Of a stretch of DNA of 16,999 nt, positions 1 through 9,259 are shown one piece after another. Location of the stretch: assembly GCA_018609825.1 (NCBI GenBank), contig JAHEOA010000099.1:1-16999 (forward strand). The letters run 5' to 3'. The notes under the pieces are model-generated. The model saw nothing but the letters and a program-made list of their open reading frames with translations. It did no database searches and was not told the origin of the DNA. The stretch's first letter is position 1; the number at the start of each line of letters is the position of its first letter. This stretch comes from Candidatus Bipolaricaulota bacterium (lineage in GTDB: Bacteria; Bipolaricaulota; Bipolaricaulia; RBG-16-55-9). The position numbers and the translations under genes are program-made.

Positions 1-2212
1 GGCTGTTGGGCGAACCGTTGTCGGCGCTGTGCTCGTTGGCGGCCGAGCGATCGATCCGGCGCTCGTAGCCGAGGCTCAGGTCCTGATCTCGATCGCTGGA
101 GACCTCCAAGGGGACGGTGACGTCGAGCCCGATTGCGGTCCGGCGGCGATTGCCGCTGGCGCTCACGGTCAGCGGAAGCGGGCCGTTGTTCTGATAGCTG
201 AGCGCATAGACGGGCCGCTGGGCTCGAACATCCCAGCCGGCGGTGACGCTGTACATGTGTTGCAACAGCGGGTCGTTGCCCAGGGTCGTGACCCCGAGAC
301 CGCCCTCTAGGGGCGTCGGCAGCCAGAGCTTGGGCAGCATGAGCGGGATCGGGTTGTACGGTTGGATCGCCGGGCCGTCGGAGGGATAGCCGTCCCAGGA
401 CGGGACCTCGCCCTGGGGCAGCTGAACTTGTCGCCAGCCTTCCGACTCGACCGGGAGCCGGTAGACGTCGTATCCGTCGTTGTCATAGCCGAGATAGGCG
501 AGAGCTTCGCCGTCGGGCGACACGGTCGGCGCGAACGCGCCGCTGAGCGCGTTGGTGATCTGCGAGGATTCGCCGCTGGCCACGTCGATCGCAAACAGGT
601 TGTCGCGGCGCTTCAGATCGGAGCTGAAGATGACGTATTGGCCATCGGCCGACCAGACCGGATCGCTGTCCTCGTTCTTGTTCTGGGTGAGTGCCGTCAG
701 CTGGCCGCCGTCAATGGGCATGACGTAGATGTCCTGGTAGCCGCCAGGCCGCCAGAGCGCCAGCGCGACCCGCTCCCCATCCGGGGAGACCGACAGCGAC
801 TGGATGACCCCGCCCATGTCGGCGAAGCTGCGCACCGTGCGGACCTTGCCCGTGGCCATCTCGCGCGCCATGAGCGCGCTCTGGCCCGCGTGATTGACCT
901 GCTTGGCGTAGTAGAGCGTCTCGCCATCGGGCGCAAACGCAGGACTGTACGCCCGTTCGCCGTGGGTAAGACGCGCCGGCTCGGAAGTCGTGATTTCGCC
1001 GCTGCCCGTCTGAATGCGCACGCGATAGAGGTCGCTGCGGATCGACTGGCGATTGGCGTTGTCCAGCTCGGCATACACGAGCGTCCGGCCGTTCGGTGAC
1101 CATGCGGGGTCGCTGACTGAGCCCGAGGCGACCTCCGTGTTCACGTCCCCGTCGGCGCGCATCACGCGCAGGCCGCTGCGGCCGTGGCCGCTGTGCGTGT
1201 AGGCAATCAGATCGCGCGACGACCACGCGGGATCGTCCGTGGAAAAGCCATGGCTCGTGAGACCGCGGCCTGTACGCACACCCGCGTTGCGGATCTCTCG
1301 GATCTCGGGCACGAACTGGGCGCGCAGCCAGTCGGTGAAGTCGGCGTACATCGTCTCGGGCGAGACGCCGAACGCCTCTTGGACGATCTCGTCGAACTTC
1401 GGGCCCATGCCGAACAGGGCAAAGATCTGCAGCGGCTTGCTCGCGTTGACGTCGGTGAAGCGCTGAAGCGCGTCGTCGCCATAGGTCTGTTCGAGATAGC
1501 GCATCAACCAGGCGCTGTAGTTGTAGACGAGCGACCCCAACGACGGCCACTCGGTGCGGCTGTAGTAGCTTTGGATCTCGCTCCAGGTGGGGAAGTCGTT
1601 GTCCAACGCCATTTGGCGGATCATCATGCGCGTGCGGCTGTCGTTCAGGCGCGACTCGCCGACGATCTCGTGCTTTTCGTAGACGGCCAGGCCCTCGACG
1701 AAGGGGATCGGCTTCACGGCGTTCGGCACGACGATGTTGCCGAACAGCCGCTCCAGGAGGTTGTGGATCCCGCGGGTCTGGCGCCGCTCGACGGCGTGGA
1801 CCAGCTCGTGCGTGACGACCGTGTGCCACCAGGACTCGGCCCGGACGTTGAAGATCGCGGACAGCCGCCGATGCGAGGCAAAGATCGCCACCTGGTCGGA
1901 GATCGGGTTGCTGAAGCCGTTGGGGACGTCAAAGGGGTCCGCCAAGACCAAGTCGACCGTCGCGGGGGCCTCGCCGAACTCCTCGCGCAGCCGCGTGTAG
2001 GCCTCTTCGGCGACCGTCGAGACCTGGCGGGCGACGCCCTCCAGGCCGTTGTGGAAGTGGATCCGGAAGTGGTCCGTGTTGAGCGTCTGCCATTCGAGCT
2101 CGTCCGAATAATCCAGGCTGGTCGCGCCGATCTGCGCCGTGCCGACGACACTTAACGTAAGCGCACTGGCGACGACAACAAGCGCGGCCGTCAGCAATCG
2201 CCGTTGGAACAT
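1..2212 (-). CDS. Exported peptidase-MA-like metalloprotease with PD40 propeller and C-terminal beta-barrel (partial, 3' end off window)
   Basis: One uninterrupted frame of 737 codons runs from ATG 2212 to the left edge. Residues 1-27 form a signal peptide (MFQRRLLTAALVVVASALTL, then a VGTAQ cleavage-like site). Residues 40-300 resemble peptidase MA (gluzincin) domains: H135-E-L-V-H139 is a zinc site, and E173 in FVEGLAVYE is the likely third ligand. From about 325 to 580 there are PD40/TolB-type propeller blades (SDPAWSPNG, SPAFAPDG, SLSVSPDG, SDPVWSADG, APTVSPDG). From about 619 (NPIPLMLPKLWLPTP) the sequence alternates like the start of an outer-membrane beta-barrel; most of the barrel lies outside the window. 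I infer an envelope protein with a periplasmic protease-propeller part anchored in the outer membrane. Substrate unknown. A GAGGAGGAG ribosome site lies 12 nt before the ATG, a rather long spacing. It follows the 354-aa exported protein after 70 nt on the same strand, probably co-transcribed. Confidence 0.85.
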   Translation of the reverse strand, partial: MFQRRLLTAALVVVASALTLSVVGTAQIGATSLDYSDELEWQTLNTDHFRIHFHNGLEGVARQVSTVAEEAYTRLREEFGEAPATVDLVLADPFDVPNGFSNPISDQVAIFASHRRLSAIFNVRAESWWHTVVTHELVHAVERRQTRGIHNLLERLFGNIVVPNAVKPIPFVEGLAVYEKHEIVGESRLNDSRTRMMIRQMALDNDFPTWSEIQSYYSRTEWPSLGSLVYNYSAWLMRYLEQTYGDDALQRFTDVNASKPLQIFALFGMGPKFDEIVQEAFGVSPETMYADFTDWLRAQFVPEIREIRNAGVRTGRGLTSHGFSTDDPAWSSRDLIAYTHSGHGRSGLRVMRADGDVNTEVASGSVSDPAWSPNGRTLVYAELDNANRQSIRSDLYRVRIQTGSGEITTSEPARLTHGERAYSPAFAPDGETLYYAKQVNHAGQSALMAREMATGKVRTVRSFADMGGVIQSLSVSPDGERVALALWRPGGYQDIYVMPIDGGQLTALTQNKNEDSDPVWSADGQYVIFSSDLKRRDNLFAIDVASGESSQITNALSGAFAPTVSPDGEALAYLGYDNDGYDVYRLPVESEGWRQVQLPQGEVPSWDGYPSDGPAIQPYNPIPLMLPKLWLPTPLEGGLGVTTLGNDPLLQHMYSVTAGWDVRAQRPVYALSYQNNGPLPLTVSASGNRRRTAIGLDVTVPLEVSSDRDQDLSLGYERRIDRSAANEHSADNGSPNS

Positions 2213-2282
2213 GCGAGTGATCCACTCCTCCTCAAAGCTCGGTTTTCGGAAGTCAGCCAACGTTCGTCGTCGTTCGTGCCGT

Positions 2283-3347
2283 TTAGAAGTTGACGTTCAA
2301 CTCCGTCGAGCCGTCCTGGGGAACGACCAGCTGCGCCCGAACGGAGAAGCCGTCGACGCTGAGCGTCAGCGACGCGCTCCAGCTGAAGCCCATCTCCGAG
2401 CTCCAGGCCCCAGCAACGTCGCTCGACGGCTCGGCTTGTTGCGACGCCGGCGTCTCCGCCGAGCCCTCGGGCGCCTCGGCCTCCGGGGACGCGCGCTGAT
2501 CCGCGTTGGCGACGTGGACGCCGAGATCGCCGCGCAGCGTGAGCGGAAGTTCTTGGGGCACGGTGCTCGACAGCCCTTGCGGCAACGGGAGCGGGATGGC
2601 CGTCTCGTACATGGGGAAGCGCCGGCTGAGCGTCAGCTTCCAGTAGCGCTCGCCGGTGAGCGGGCCGCCCAACCCCGGGACGCCGGTGGTGAACTCGAAC
2701 CCGGCCAGGTCCGCCGCGTTGGTGAGCGAACCGTAGTTGACCCGCGCGCTGAAGCCCGCGAGCGACAGCCCCACCGAGCCGGTGTGGGATTGGAACGTCT
2801 CGCCCAGGCTCGACCCGTCCATGAGCGCCCCGTAGGTCATGACGGAGTTGGTATGGGCGCGCACGCCATGGGGCAGATCGACCGACGTCGCCGAGTCGAG
2901 TTGAACGTAGCCGACCTCGCGATCGGGCCGGTCCTCTCGCCCCCAGAGCGATCCGTAGAACCCCGTCGCGCGCGTCTCGCCGAAGCTCAGGCCCGCTTCG
3001 ATCCCGCTCTGGCCCGCGCGGCCCAAGATGGGGCTCGTCGGCCAGTCGACGACCGCCAGACTGGGCTCCCCAATCCGCTGGTCGATCACGGGCAGCGACA
3101 CCCCGGTGGTCACCCGCACGCCGGCCTGATAGCGGAAGCGGCCGCTGTCGACGCCGTAGGCCAGCGCCGCGCGCGGCTTCCAGAGGTCGCGGATCGCCGG
3201 CACGTTGGTGTCGAATCCCACGAGCCGGCCGTCCTTGCTGGTGGTGGTGTAGACGGGACGAACGGGCTGGGCCTGGCCGAGTTCGGCCAGGGCCCCCATG
3301 CTCAAACCGAGCGTCAACAGCGCAACGATCCCATATCGCATGCTCAC
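2283..3347 (-). CDS. Exported beta-strand-rich protein, probable outer-membrane beta-barrel (354 aa)
   Basis: I do not recognise a named family. The protein starts with a clear signal peptide (RYGIVALLTLGLSMGALA, then AELGQAQP). It has many short alternating polar/hydrophobic strands rich in Gly, Tyr and Trp, and ends in ...TELNVNF, a terminal Phe as is usual for outer-membrane barrels. A low-complexity Ala/Pro/Glu/Ser stretch at about residues 290-318 looks like a disordered loop. GTG 3347 is chosen as start because GGAGGT lies 8 nt upstream; the ATG two codons later would leave 14 nt. A candidate promoter with a palindrome lies just upstream (3369-3397). The next gene on the strand is the protease-propeller-barrel protein, suggesting the two act together in the envelope. 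A secreted, non-barrel beta protein is the main alternative. Confidence 0.8.
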   Translation of the reverse strand: MSMRYGIVALLTLGLSMGALAELGQAQPVRPVYTTTSKDGRLVGFDTNVPAIRDLWKPRAALAYGVDSGRFRYQAGVRVTTGVSLPVIDQRIGEPSLAVVDWPTSPILGRAGQSGIEAGLSFGETRATGFYGSLWGREDRPDREVGYVQLDSATSVDLPHGVRAHTNSVMTYGALMDGSSLGETFQSHTGSVGLSLAGFSARVNYGSLTNAADLAGFEFTTGVPGLGGPLTGERYWKLTLSRRFPMYETAIPLPLPQGLSSTVPQELPLTLRGDLGVHVANADQRASPEAEAPEGSAETPASQQAEPSSDVAGAWSSEMGFSWSASLTLSVDGFSVRAQLVVPQDGSTELNVNF

Positions 3348-3368
3348 GGGTCGCCACCTCCGGACGCC

Positions 3369-3397
3369 ATTCTAGACCACGCATGACGCGTCGTCAT
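3369..3397 (-). promoter_or_regulatory. Candidate promoter overlapping a 15-bp dyad
   Basis: On the minus strand ATGACG (3392-3397, 4/6 to TTGACA), 17 nt and TAGAAT (3369-3374, 5/6 to TATAAT) precede GTG 3347. The -35 box is one arm of a perfect inverted repeat ATGACG-CGT-CGTCAT at 3383-3397, so a regulator bound there would compete with polymerase. Promoter match is by eye only. Confidence 0.4.
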
Positions 3398-3420
3398 CCG
3401 CGTTGCGGCGTGGGGAGCGC

Positions 3421-4181
3421 CTAGTGCCGACTGGGATCGTCGGCTTGGATGAGCGCCTGTTGAGCCTCAATGGCCTCGCGATGGGCGCGGTCGCCGGCCG
3501 GCCCTGAGCGGCGCGTGTCGAGCTCCTCCATCAGCGGCTCGCGCCCGTACAGAAGCAACGTCTCCCCCGGATGGATGCGCGCCTCGCCCGTCGGCGTCCC
3601 CGAGTACGTGCCGTCGCCGTGCTGGATCCCCAAGACGAGCACGCCCTCGCTGCCCAATTCCAGCTCGGCCAGCGTCTTGTCCGCGAGCCAGTCGCCATCG
3701 TTGATTTGGATCTCCGAAATGGTGAACTCGCCGGCAAGCCTGAGCAGGCTGGCGTAGTCCCGAACGTCGAGGTCGGTCCAGCGTCGCAGGGCGCGCTCGA
3801 TGATCCACCGCATCTGGCGCTCGATCCAGGCGCTGGCGGCCAAGCCCCACAGAATGCCCAGTCCGACGAGCAGAATGACGATTCGGGTGAGCCAACCGCC
3901 TGCGCCGACGGGATCGGTAAACGCCAGGATGAGCGAGGCCATGGCGGTGACGACGCCGGCGTTGCCCACCAGCATCAGGAGCATGACGATGCGACGACGA
4001 ACGGGATGATGAACGACCCGTTCGGCTTCCGCGGTCGTACACCCGACGCCGGTCATGGCCGATCGGGCCTGGAACCGGGCCGACTCGCGCGACAGGCCGG
4101 TCAGCGTGAGCGCGACGGCGCCACGCGGGTGATCAACAGGGACAGGTTGAGGACGACGAGCAGCAGAAAGACCGACTCCAC
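3421..4181 (-). CDS. TrkA-C (RCK_C) domain membrane protein with apparent N-terminal frameshift
   Basis: The C-terminal part (about 80 residues, GEFTISEIQINDGDWLADKT to LLLYGREPLMEEL) is a TrkA-C/RCK_C ligand-binding domain of the kind found in K+ and anion transport regulators. It follows two membrane segments (IVMLLMLVGNAGVVTAMASL and TRIVILLVGLGILWGLAASA) and a conserved-looking stretch ALTLTGLSRESARFQARSAM. The first membrane segment, VESVFLLLVVLNLSLLITR, starts at GTG 4181 in another frame and ends at a stop 8 codons after ATC ACC CGC. Only two bases (4123-4124) separate CGC from GGC GCC GTC, so restoring one base would give ...LLITR-x-GAVALTLTG. The 761-nt length is one short of a multiple of three. 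In the downstream frame the only start is a TTG at 4188, giving an implausible Arg/Pro-rich N-terminus. Either a sequencing error, a disabled gene or programmed frameshifting. Located 41 nt after the macro-domain gene. Confidence 0.75.
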
Positions 4182-4200
4182 GGCTCAATCCACCCTCCTC

Positions 4201-4221
4201 GTAGGACGGTCCGTAGGACGG
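4201..4221. repeat. Two copies of GTAGGACGG, 12-nt period
   Basis: GTAGGACGG occurs at 4201-4209 and 4213-4221, filling the gap between the macro-domain stop codon and the ribosome site of the TrkA-C gene. The junction also forms the small palindrome GGAC-G-GTCC. Probably a local duplication; no function is evident. Confidence 0.5.
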
Positions 4222-4222
4222 C

Positions 4223-4756
4223 TTACGCCATCGCTTCGCGGAGCAGTTGCTCGTGAATTTCCAGGTCCTGAGGGGAAAAGAGGACGAACCGCACGAACCG
4301 CACGCTCGCCAACGACGGGGCCCCCTCCTTGAGCGTCGCGAACGCGATCCGCGCCGCGTCGGGCATGGGGTAGCCGAACGCGCCCGTGGAGATCGCGGGA
4401 AACGCGAGCGACGTCAGGTTATGTTCCTCGGCCAACGCGAGCGCTCGCCGATAGCAGCTCGCGAGCAGCTCGTCCGCCGGCTCGTCGCGCCCGTACACCG
4501 GCCCGAGGCAGTGAATGACGTGCGGGTTGGGCAGGTTCTGGCCGCTGGTGACCACGGCCTCGCCCGGCTCGATGGGCGCGAGCGGGCGACACTCCTCGGC
4601 CAGCTCGGGGCCGGCGGCCCGATGGATCGCGCCGGCGACGCCGCCGCCGGTCTGCAACTGGGCGTTCGCCGCGTTGACCACCGCGTCGACGTCAGGCTGG
4701 TTGGCGATATCCCCCTGGATCAGCTCGACCTTGAGTCCGTCAAACGTCGTCTCCAT
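4223..4756 (-). CDS. Macro-domain protein, O-acetyl-ADP-ribose deacetylase / ADP-ribosyl hydrolase type
   Basis: The 177-aa protein is a single macro domain. It shows the ADP-ribose-binding signatures QGDIANQPDVDAVVNAANAQ, the glycine loop QTGGGVAGAIHRAAG, and the phosphate loop FPAISTGAFGYP. Length and motifs fit the YmdB/MacroD-like class, which hydrolyses O-acetyl-ADP-ribose or removes ADP-ribose from acidic side chains in the cytoplasm. I start at ATG 4756 because AGGGGG lies 9 nt upstream. The in-frame ATG at 4765 abuts that run and would add three residues. A -10-like TATACT lies at 4781-4786. It sits between ppc and the TrkA-C gene on the same strand; no functional link to either is evident. 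Confidence 0.9.
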   Translation of the reverse strand: METTFDGLKVELIQGDIANQPDVDAVVNAANAQLQTGGGVAGAIHRAAGPELAEECRPLAPIEPGEAVVTSGQNLPNPHVIHCLGPVYGRDEPADELLASCYRRALALAEEHNLTSLAFPAISTGAFGYPMPDAARIAFATLKEGAPSLASVRFVRFVLFSPQDLEIHEQLLREAMA

Positions 4757-4780
4757 CGCGATCATCCCCCTGGCCCCCTC

Positions 4781-4808
4781 AGTATAGCGTCGGGGCAGGC
4801 CGCGTCGC
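4781..4808 (-). promoter_or_regulatory. Weak candidate promoter for the macro-domain gene
   Basis: TATACT (4781-4786, 5/6 to consensus) is preceded by a poor -35 (GCGACG, 4803-4808) at 16 nt. It lies 24 nt upstream of ATG 4756. Read-through from ppc is equally possible, as no convincing terminator follows ppc. Confidence 0.3.
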
Positions 4809-4848
4809 CGAATGATGTCCGCCCGCTCGGGGGCGTGTGTCGCGGACG

Positions 4849-7596
<2,748 letters not shown>

Positions 7597-7648
7597 GGAT
7601 CATCCTCTTTCGAACGCGCGTCGGTTACGCTTGACCGCGACGGGCCCG

Positions 7649-7677
7649 ATGATAAGCGGGTGGAGCGGTCGCGTCCA
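7649..7677 (-). promoter_or_regulatory. Candidate ppc promoter
   Basis: On the minus strand TGGACG (7672-7677), 17 nt, and TATCAT (7649-7654, 5/6 to TATAAT) lie about 53 nt upstream of the ppc start codon. I saw no comparably good promoter on the plus strand of this gap for the 92-aa gene. Confidence 0.4.
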
Positions 7678-7857
7678 GAGGGAGTGTCGAAACCTCGGCG
7701 ATGCGTGTCTATCCTGAAGTGACCAGAGCCGACACGTGGACCAGACACCGGACGGTTCGATGAAACGCCGACGGTGGAACGATGGTAGATGGGGCGTCGA
7801 TCCGCCCGCGCCACCGGACGGGCAACGACGCCGATCGACAATCGGAAGGAGGAGACC

Positions 7858-8136
7858 ATGCGGACGACCGAGATCCGGCTGACCGACGACCTCTGGGCTC
7901 GGCTGCAAGAGTCCAGCGACCCGGCGGAGACGATCAAGGATGCGCTCGCCAGCTATCTCCTGTGTGGATGTGAGCGACTGGAAGCGGTCCCGTTCGACTC
8001 GCCCAAGCGCGAGGTGCCGGTCGACGACATGGTCTTCCTCATCGCCGCTCGACAGGCCCATGAGGAGCACCGCCCTACCGATACCGTGATTGCGGACGCG
8101 CTCCACTGGTTCCTCGAGAGCGAGCAGGTCGCTTGA
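7858..8136 (+). CDS. Small protein with two ribbon-helix-helix-like halves (92 aa)
   Basis: Not recognised as a named family. ATG 7858 is chosen because AAGGAGG ends 5 nt upstream; longer in-frame versions begin with an Arg/Thr-rich stretch. Residues 3-34 (strand TEIRLTDD, helix LWARLQESS, turn DPAET, helix IKDALASYL) match the strand-helix-helix pattern of ribbon-helix-helix DNA-binding domains. Residues 52-87 (strand EVPVDD, helix MVFLIAARQAHEE, turn HRPTD, helix TVIADALHWFLES) repeat the same pattern. It could be a single-chain double RHH regulator, although the second half could be an oligomerisation unit. It carries a CGC motif (36-38). A strong hairpin lies 28 nt after the stop. It heads the plus-strand module that includes the YhbD-like regulator. 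Confidence 0.8.
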   Translation: MRTTEIRLTDDLWARLQESSDPAETIKDALASYLLCGCERLEAVPFDSPKREVPVDDMVFLIAARQAHEEHRPTDTVIADALHWFLESEQVA

Positions 8137-8164
8137 CGCTCGTTGACATGCGATGAAGCGACCG

Positions 8165-8193
8165 AGCGGGAAGCGCATCCGACGCTTCCCGCT
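8165..8193 (+). terminator. 11-bp perfect hairpin after the 92-aa gene
   Basis: AGCGGGAAGCG (8165-8175) and CGCTTCCCGCT (8183-8193) pair perfectly around a 7-nt loop. The stem is GC-rich but no T-run follows, so it may terminate poorly, shield the 3' end of the upstream mRNA, or insulate the promoter element that starts 7 nt later. Confidence 0.5.
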
Positions 8194-8199
8194 TGAATG

Positions 8200-8220
8200 C
8201 GTAACAGTGTTATGTTACTA
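8200..8220 (+). promoter_or_regulatory. Operator-like palindrome, copy 1 (upstream of the 86-aa gene)
   Basis: GTAACAGTGTTATGTTAC at 8201-8218 contains the dyad GTAACA-N6-TGTTAC and an inner dyad TAACA-G-TGTTA (8202-8212), so three half-sites are stacked. The -10-like TGTTAT (8208-8213) is inside it; no good -35 is visible. Copy 2 at 8536-8553 differs at two positions. Confidence 0.65.
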
Positions 8221-8243
8221 TCATCGCCGTCGAGGTGATAGCG

Positions 8244-8504
8244 ATGTTGCACTTCCGATTGGAATGGATGGAACCGGAGATCGCGCAACAGCACCATCGG
8301 ACGTTGTTGGACGAGGCGGAGGTCGATCGGACGATGCAGCGTATACGGGGCGAAACCAACCAGCGACGTGCCATCGGCGATCGACTGGGCAATCTGTTGA
8401 TCGCGCTCGGCTGCCGGCTCAAGCGGGTGCCCGTCTCGCGCGTCCGCCAGTTGACGGGTGCCGACGGGACGTGGTCCGCTGTGAACGGCGACGGGATCCC
8501 GTAG
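8244..8504 (+). CDS. Small hypothetical protein (86 aa)
   Basis: Not recognised. ATG 8244 is preferred because GAGG (8232-8235) lies 8 nt upstream; the GTG at 8235 overlaps that site. The protein is probably all-helical: a first amphipathic stretch (EIAQQHHRTLLDEAEVDRTM) and a basic/hydrophobic helix RRAIGDRLGNLLIALGCRLK that could bind membrane or a partner, then a Gly/Asn-rich tail. There is no signal peptide. It has its own copy of the palindromic element and is followed by a T8 tract at 8514-8521, then by the promoter of the yhbD-like gene. It is likely regulated together with that gene. Confidence 0.7.
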   Translation: MLHFRLEWMEPEIAQQHHRTLLDEAEVDRTMQRIRGETNQRRAIGDRLGNLLIALGCRLKRVPVSRVRQLTGADGTWSAVNGDGIP

Positions 8505-8519
8505 GCGGCGTGCTTTTTT

Positions 8520-8553
8520 TTGAGGACTTGTCATCGTAACAGTATTATGTTCC
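8520..8553 (+). promoter_or_regulatory. Promoter with operator-like palindrome, copy 2 (upstream of yhbD-like gene)
   Basis: TTGAGG (8520-8525), 17 nt and TATTAT (8543-8548, 5/6 to consensus) form a good sigma70-type promoter. GTAACAGTATTATGTTCC (8536-8553) covers the -10 box and is 16/18 identical to copy 1 at 8201-8218, which suggests repression by a shared regulator. The predicted RNA start near 8555 rules against ATG 8555 as an ordinary start codon and supports ATG 8585. Confidence 0.6.
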
Positions 8554-8584
8554 AATGAGCACGCCGATGATCGAGGAGGTCGCG

Positions 8585-9259
8585 ATGACCGACGGGCAAG
8601 CCGACGCGACCCGGGACGAGACCCTGATCGCCAAAAAGGACGTCCTGGAGCACGCCGACATCTCCTACGGCCAGTTCTACCGCTGGAAGCGGAAGGGGCT
8701 GATCCCGGAGAGCTGGTTCACGCGCAAGAGCACGTTCACGGGTCAGGAGACGTTTCTGCCCCGGGATCTCATTCTGGATCGCATCGAGGCGATCAAGTCG
8801 CTCAAGGACGACCACAGCCTCGAGGAGATCGCCGAGCTGCTCTCCCCCGAACCCAGCAAACGGACGTTCCAACCCGAGCAGCTGCGCCAAACGGGTTGGA
8901 TACGGCCGGAGACGCTCGAGCACTACCGAGCGCTCACGGGCGACACGGGCCCCTATCGCTTCCGCGATCTGGCCCTCATGGAGCTGCTCGAGACGCTGGA
9001 GCGCGACACGGAGCTCCAGCGGACGTCGGTGGAGCGCCTGGTGGCCACGGTCTGGCACAGCCGCGTCGACTTCGGCCCCGAGGGCTCGGACTGGCGCCTC
9101 TGCCTCGTGGAGACGCATCAAGGGGAGACGCTTGGCTGCCTGTCGCCGGGGCCCGAGATCGAGGTCGACCCCACGGCGACCGTACGTCTCAAACTCGATC
9201 TGCAGCCCGTTCTCGAGCGCATCCGACGGCGATTGAGTCAACGACGGGAGGACCGATGA
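8585..9259 (+). CDS. YhbD-type MerR-like transcriptional regulator
   Basis: The 224-aa protein begins with a winged-helix HTH of MerR type at about residues 14-85: LIAKKDVLEHADISYGQFYR, WKRKGLIPESWFTRKSTFTG, QETFLPRD. This stretch closely recalls Bacillus YhbD. A second MerR-like recognition-helix pattern (LRQTGWIRPETLEHYRALTG) follows at about 101-120. The C-terminal 100 residues contain no ligand domain that I recognise. ATG 8585 is chosen because AGGAGG lies 5 nt upstream and the predicted RNA start is near 8555, which excludes the in-frame ATG 8555. Its promoter overlaps a palindrome also found upstream of the 86-aa gene, so autoregulation is plausible. Its stop overlaps the start of the 70-aa membrane protein (ATGA), and the bactofilin gene follows, so regulator and cytoskeletal protein are probably co-expressed. 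Confidence 0.88.
   Translation: MTDGQADATRDETLIAKKDVLEHADISYGQFYRWKRKGLIPESWFTRKSTFTGQETFLPRDLILDRIEAIKSLKDDHSLEEIAELLSPEPSKRTFQPEQLRQTGWIRPETLEHYRALTGDTGPYRFRDLALMELLETLERDTELQRTSVERLVATVWHSRVDFGPEGSDWRLCLVETHQGETLGCLSPGPEIEVDPTATVRLKLDLQPVLERIRRRLSQRREDR

Noticed and set aside
711..1829. A 372-codon minus-strand frame inside the metalloprotease gene
   Set aside because: The neighbouring frame is open over the whole 2212 nt and carries a signal peptide, HELVH and PD40 motifs; this one is Arg/Pro-rich without domains.
2139..3386. Long open frames on both strands (2139-3386 plus; 2191-3384 minus) over the exported beta-protein gene
   Set aside because: The 2283-3347 minus frame has a signal peptide, a well-placed GGAGGT and a barrel-like C-terminus; the others have Arg-rich composition.
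4817..4847. GTCCGC/GCGGAC inverted repeat just after ppc as a terminator
   Set aside because: Only 6 bp with a 19-nt loop, and no T-run on the minus-strand transcript; too weak to call.
7746..7820. CACCGGACGG occurring twice in the gap upstream of the 92-aa gene
   Set aside because: A 10-nt GC-rich word repeated once about 65 nt apart without dyad symmetry or promoter context; chance is sufficient.
8555..8584. ATG 8555 as start of the yhbD-like regulator
   Set aside because: It lies at the predicted RNA start, has no ribosome site and adds ten residues unlike the family; ATG 8585 has AGGAGG at 5 nt.
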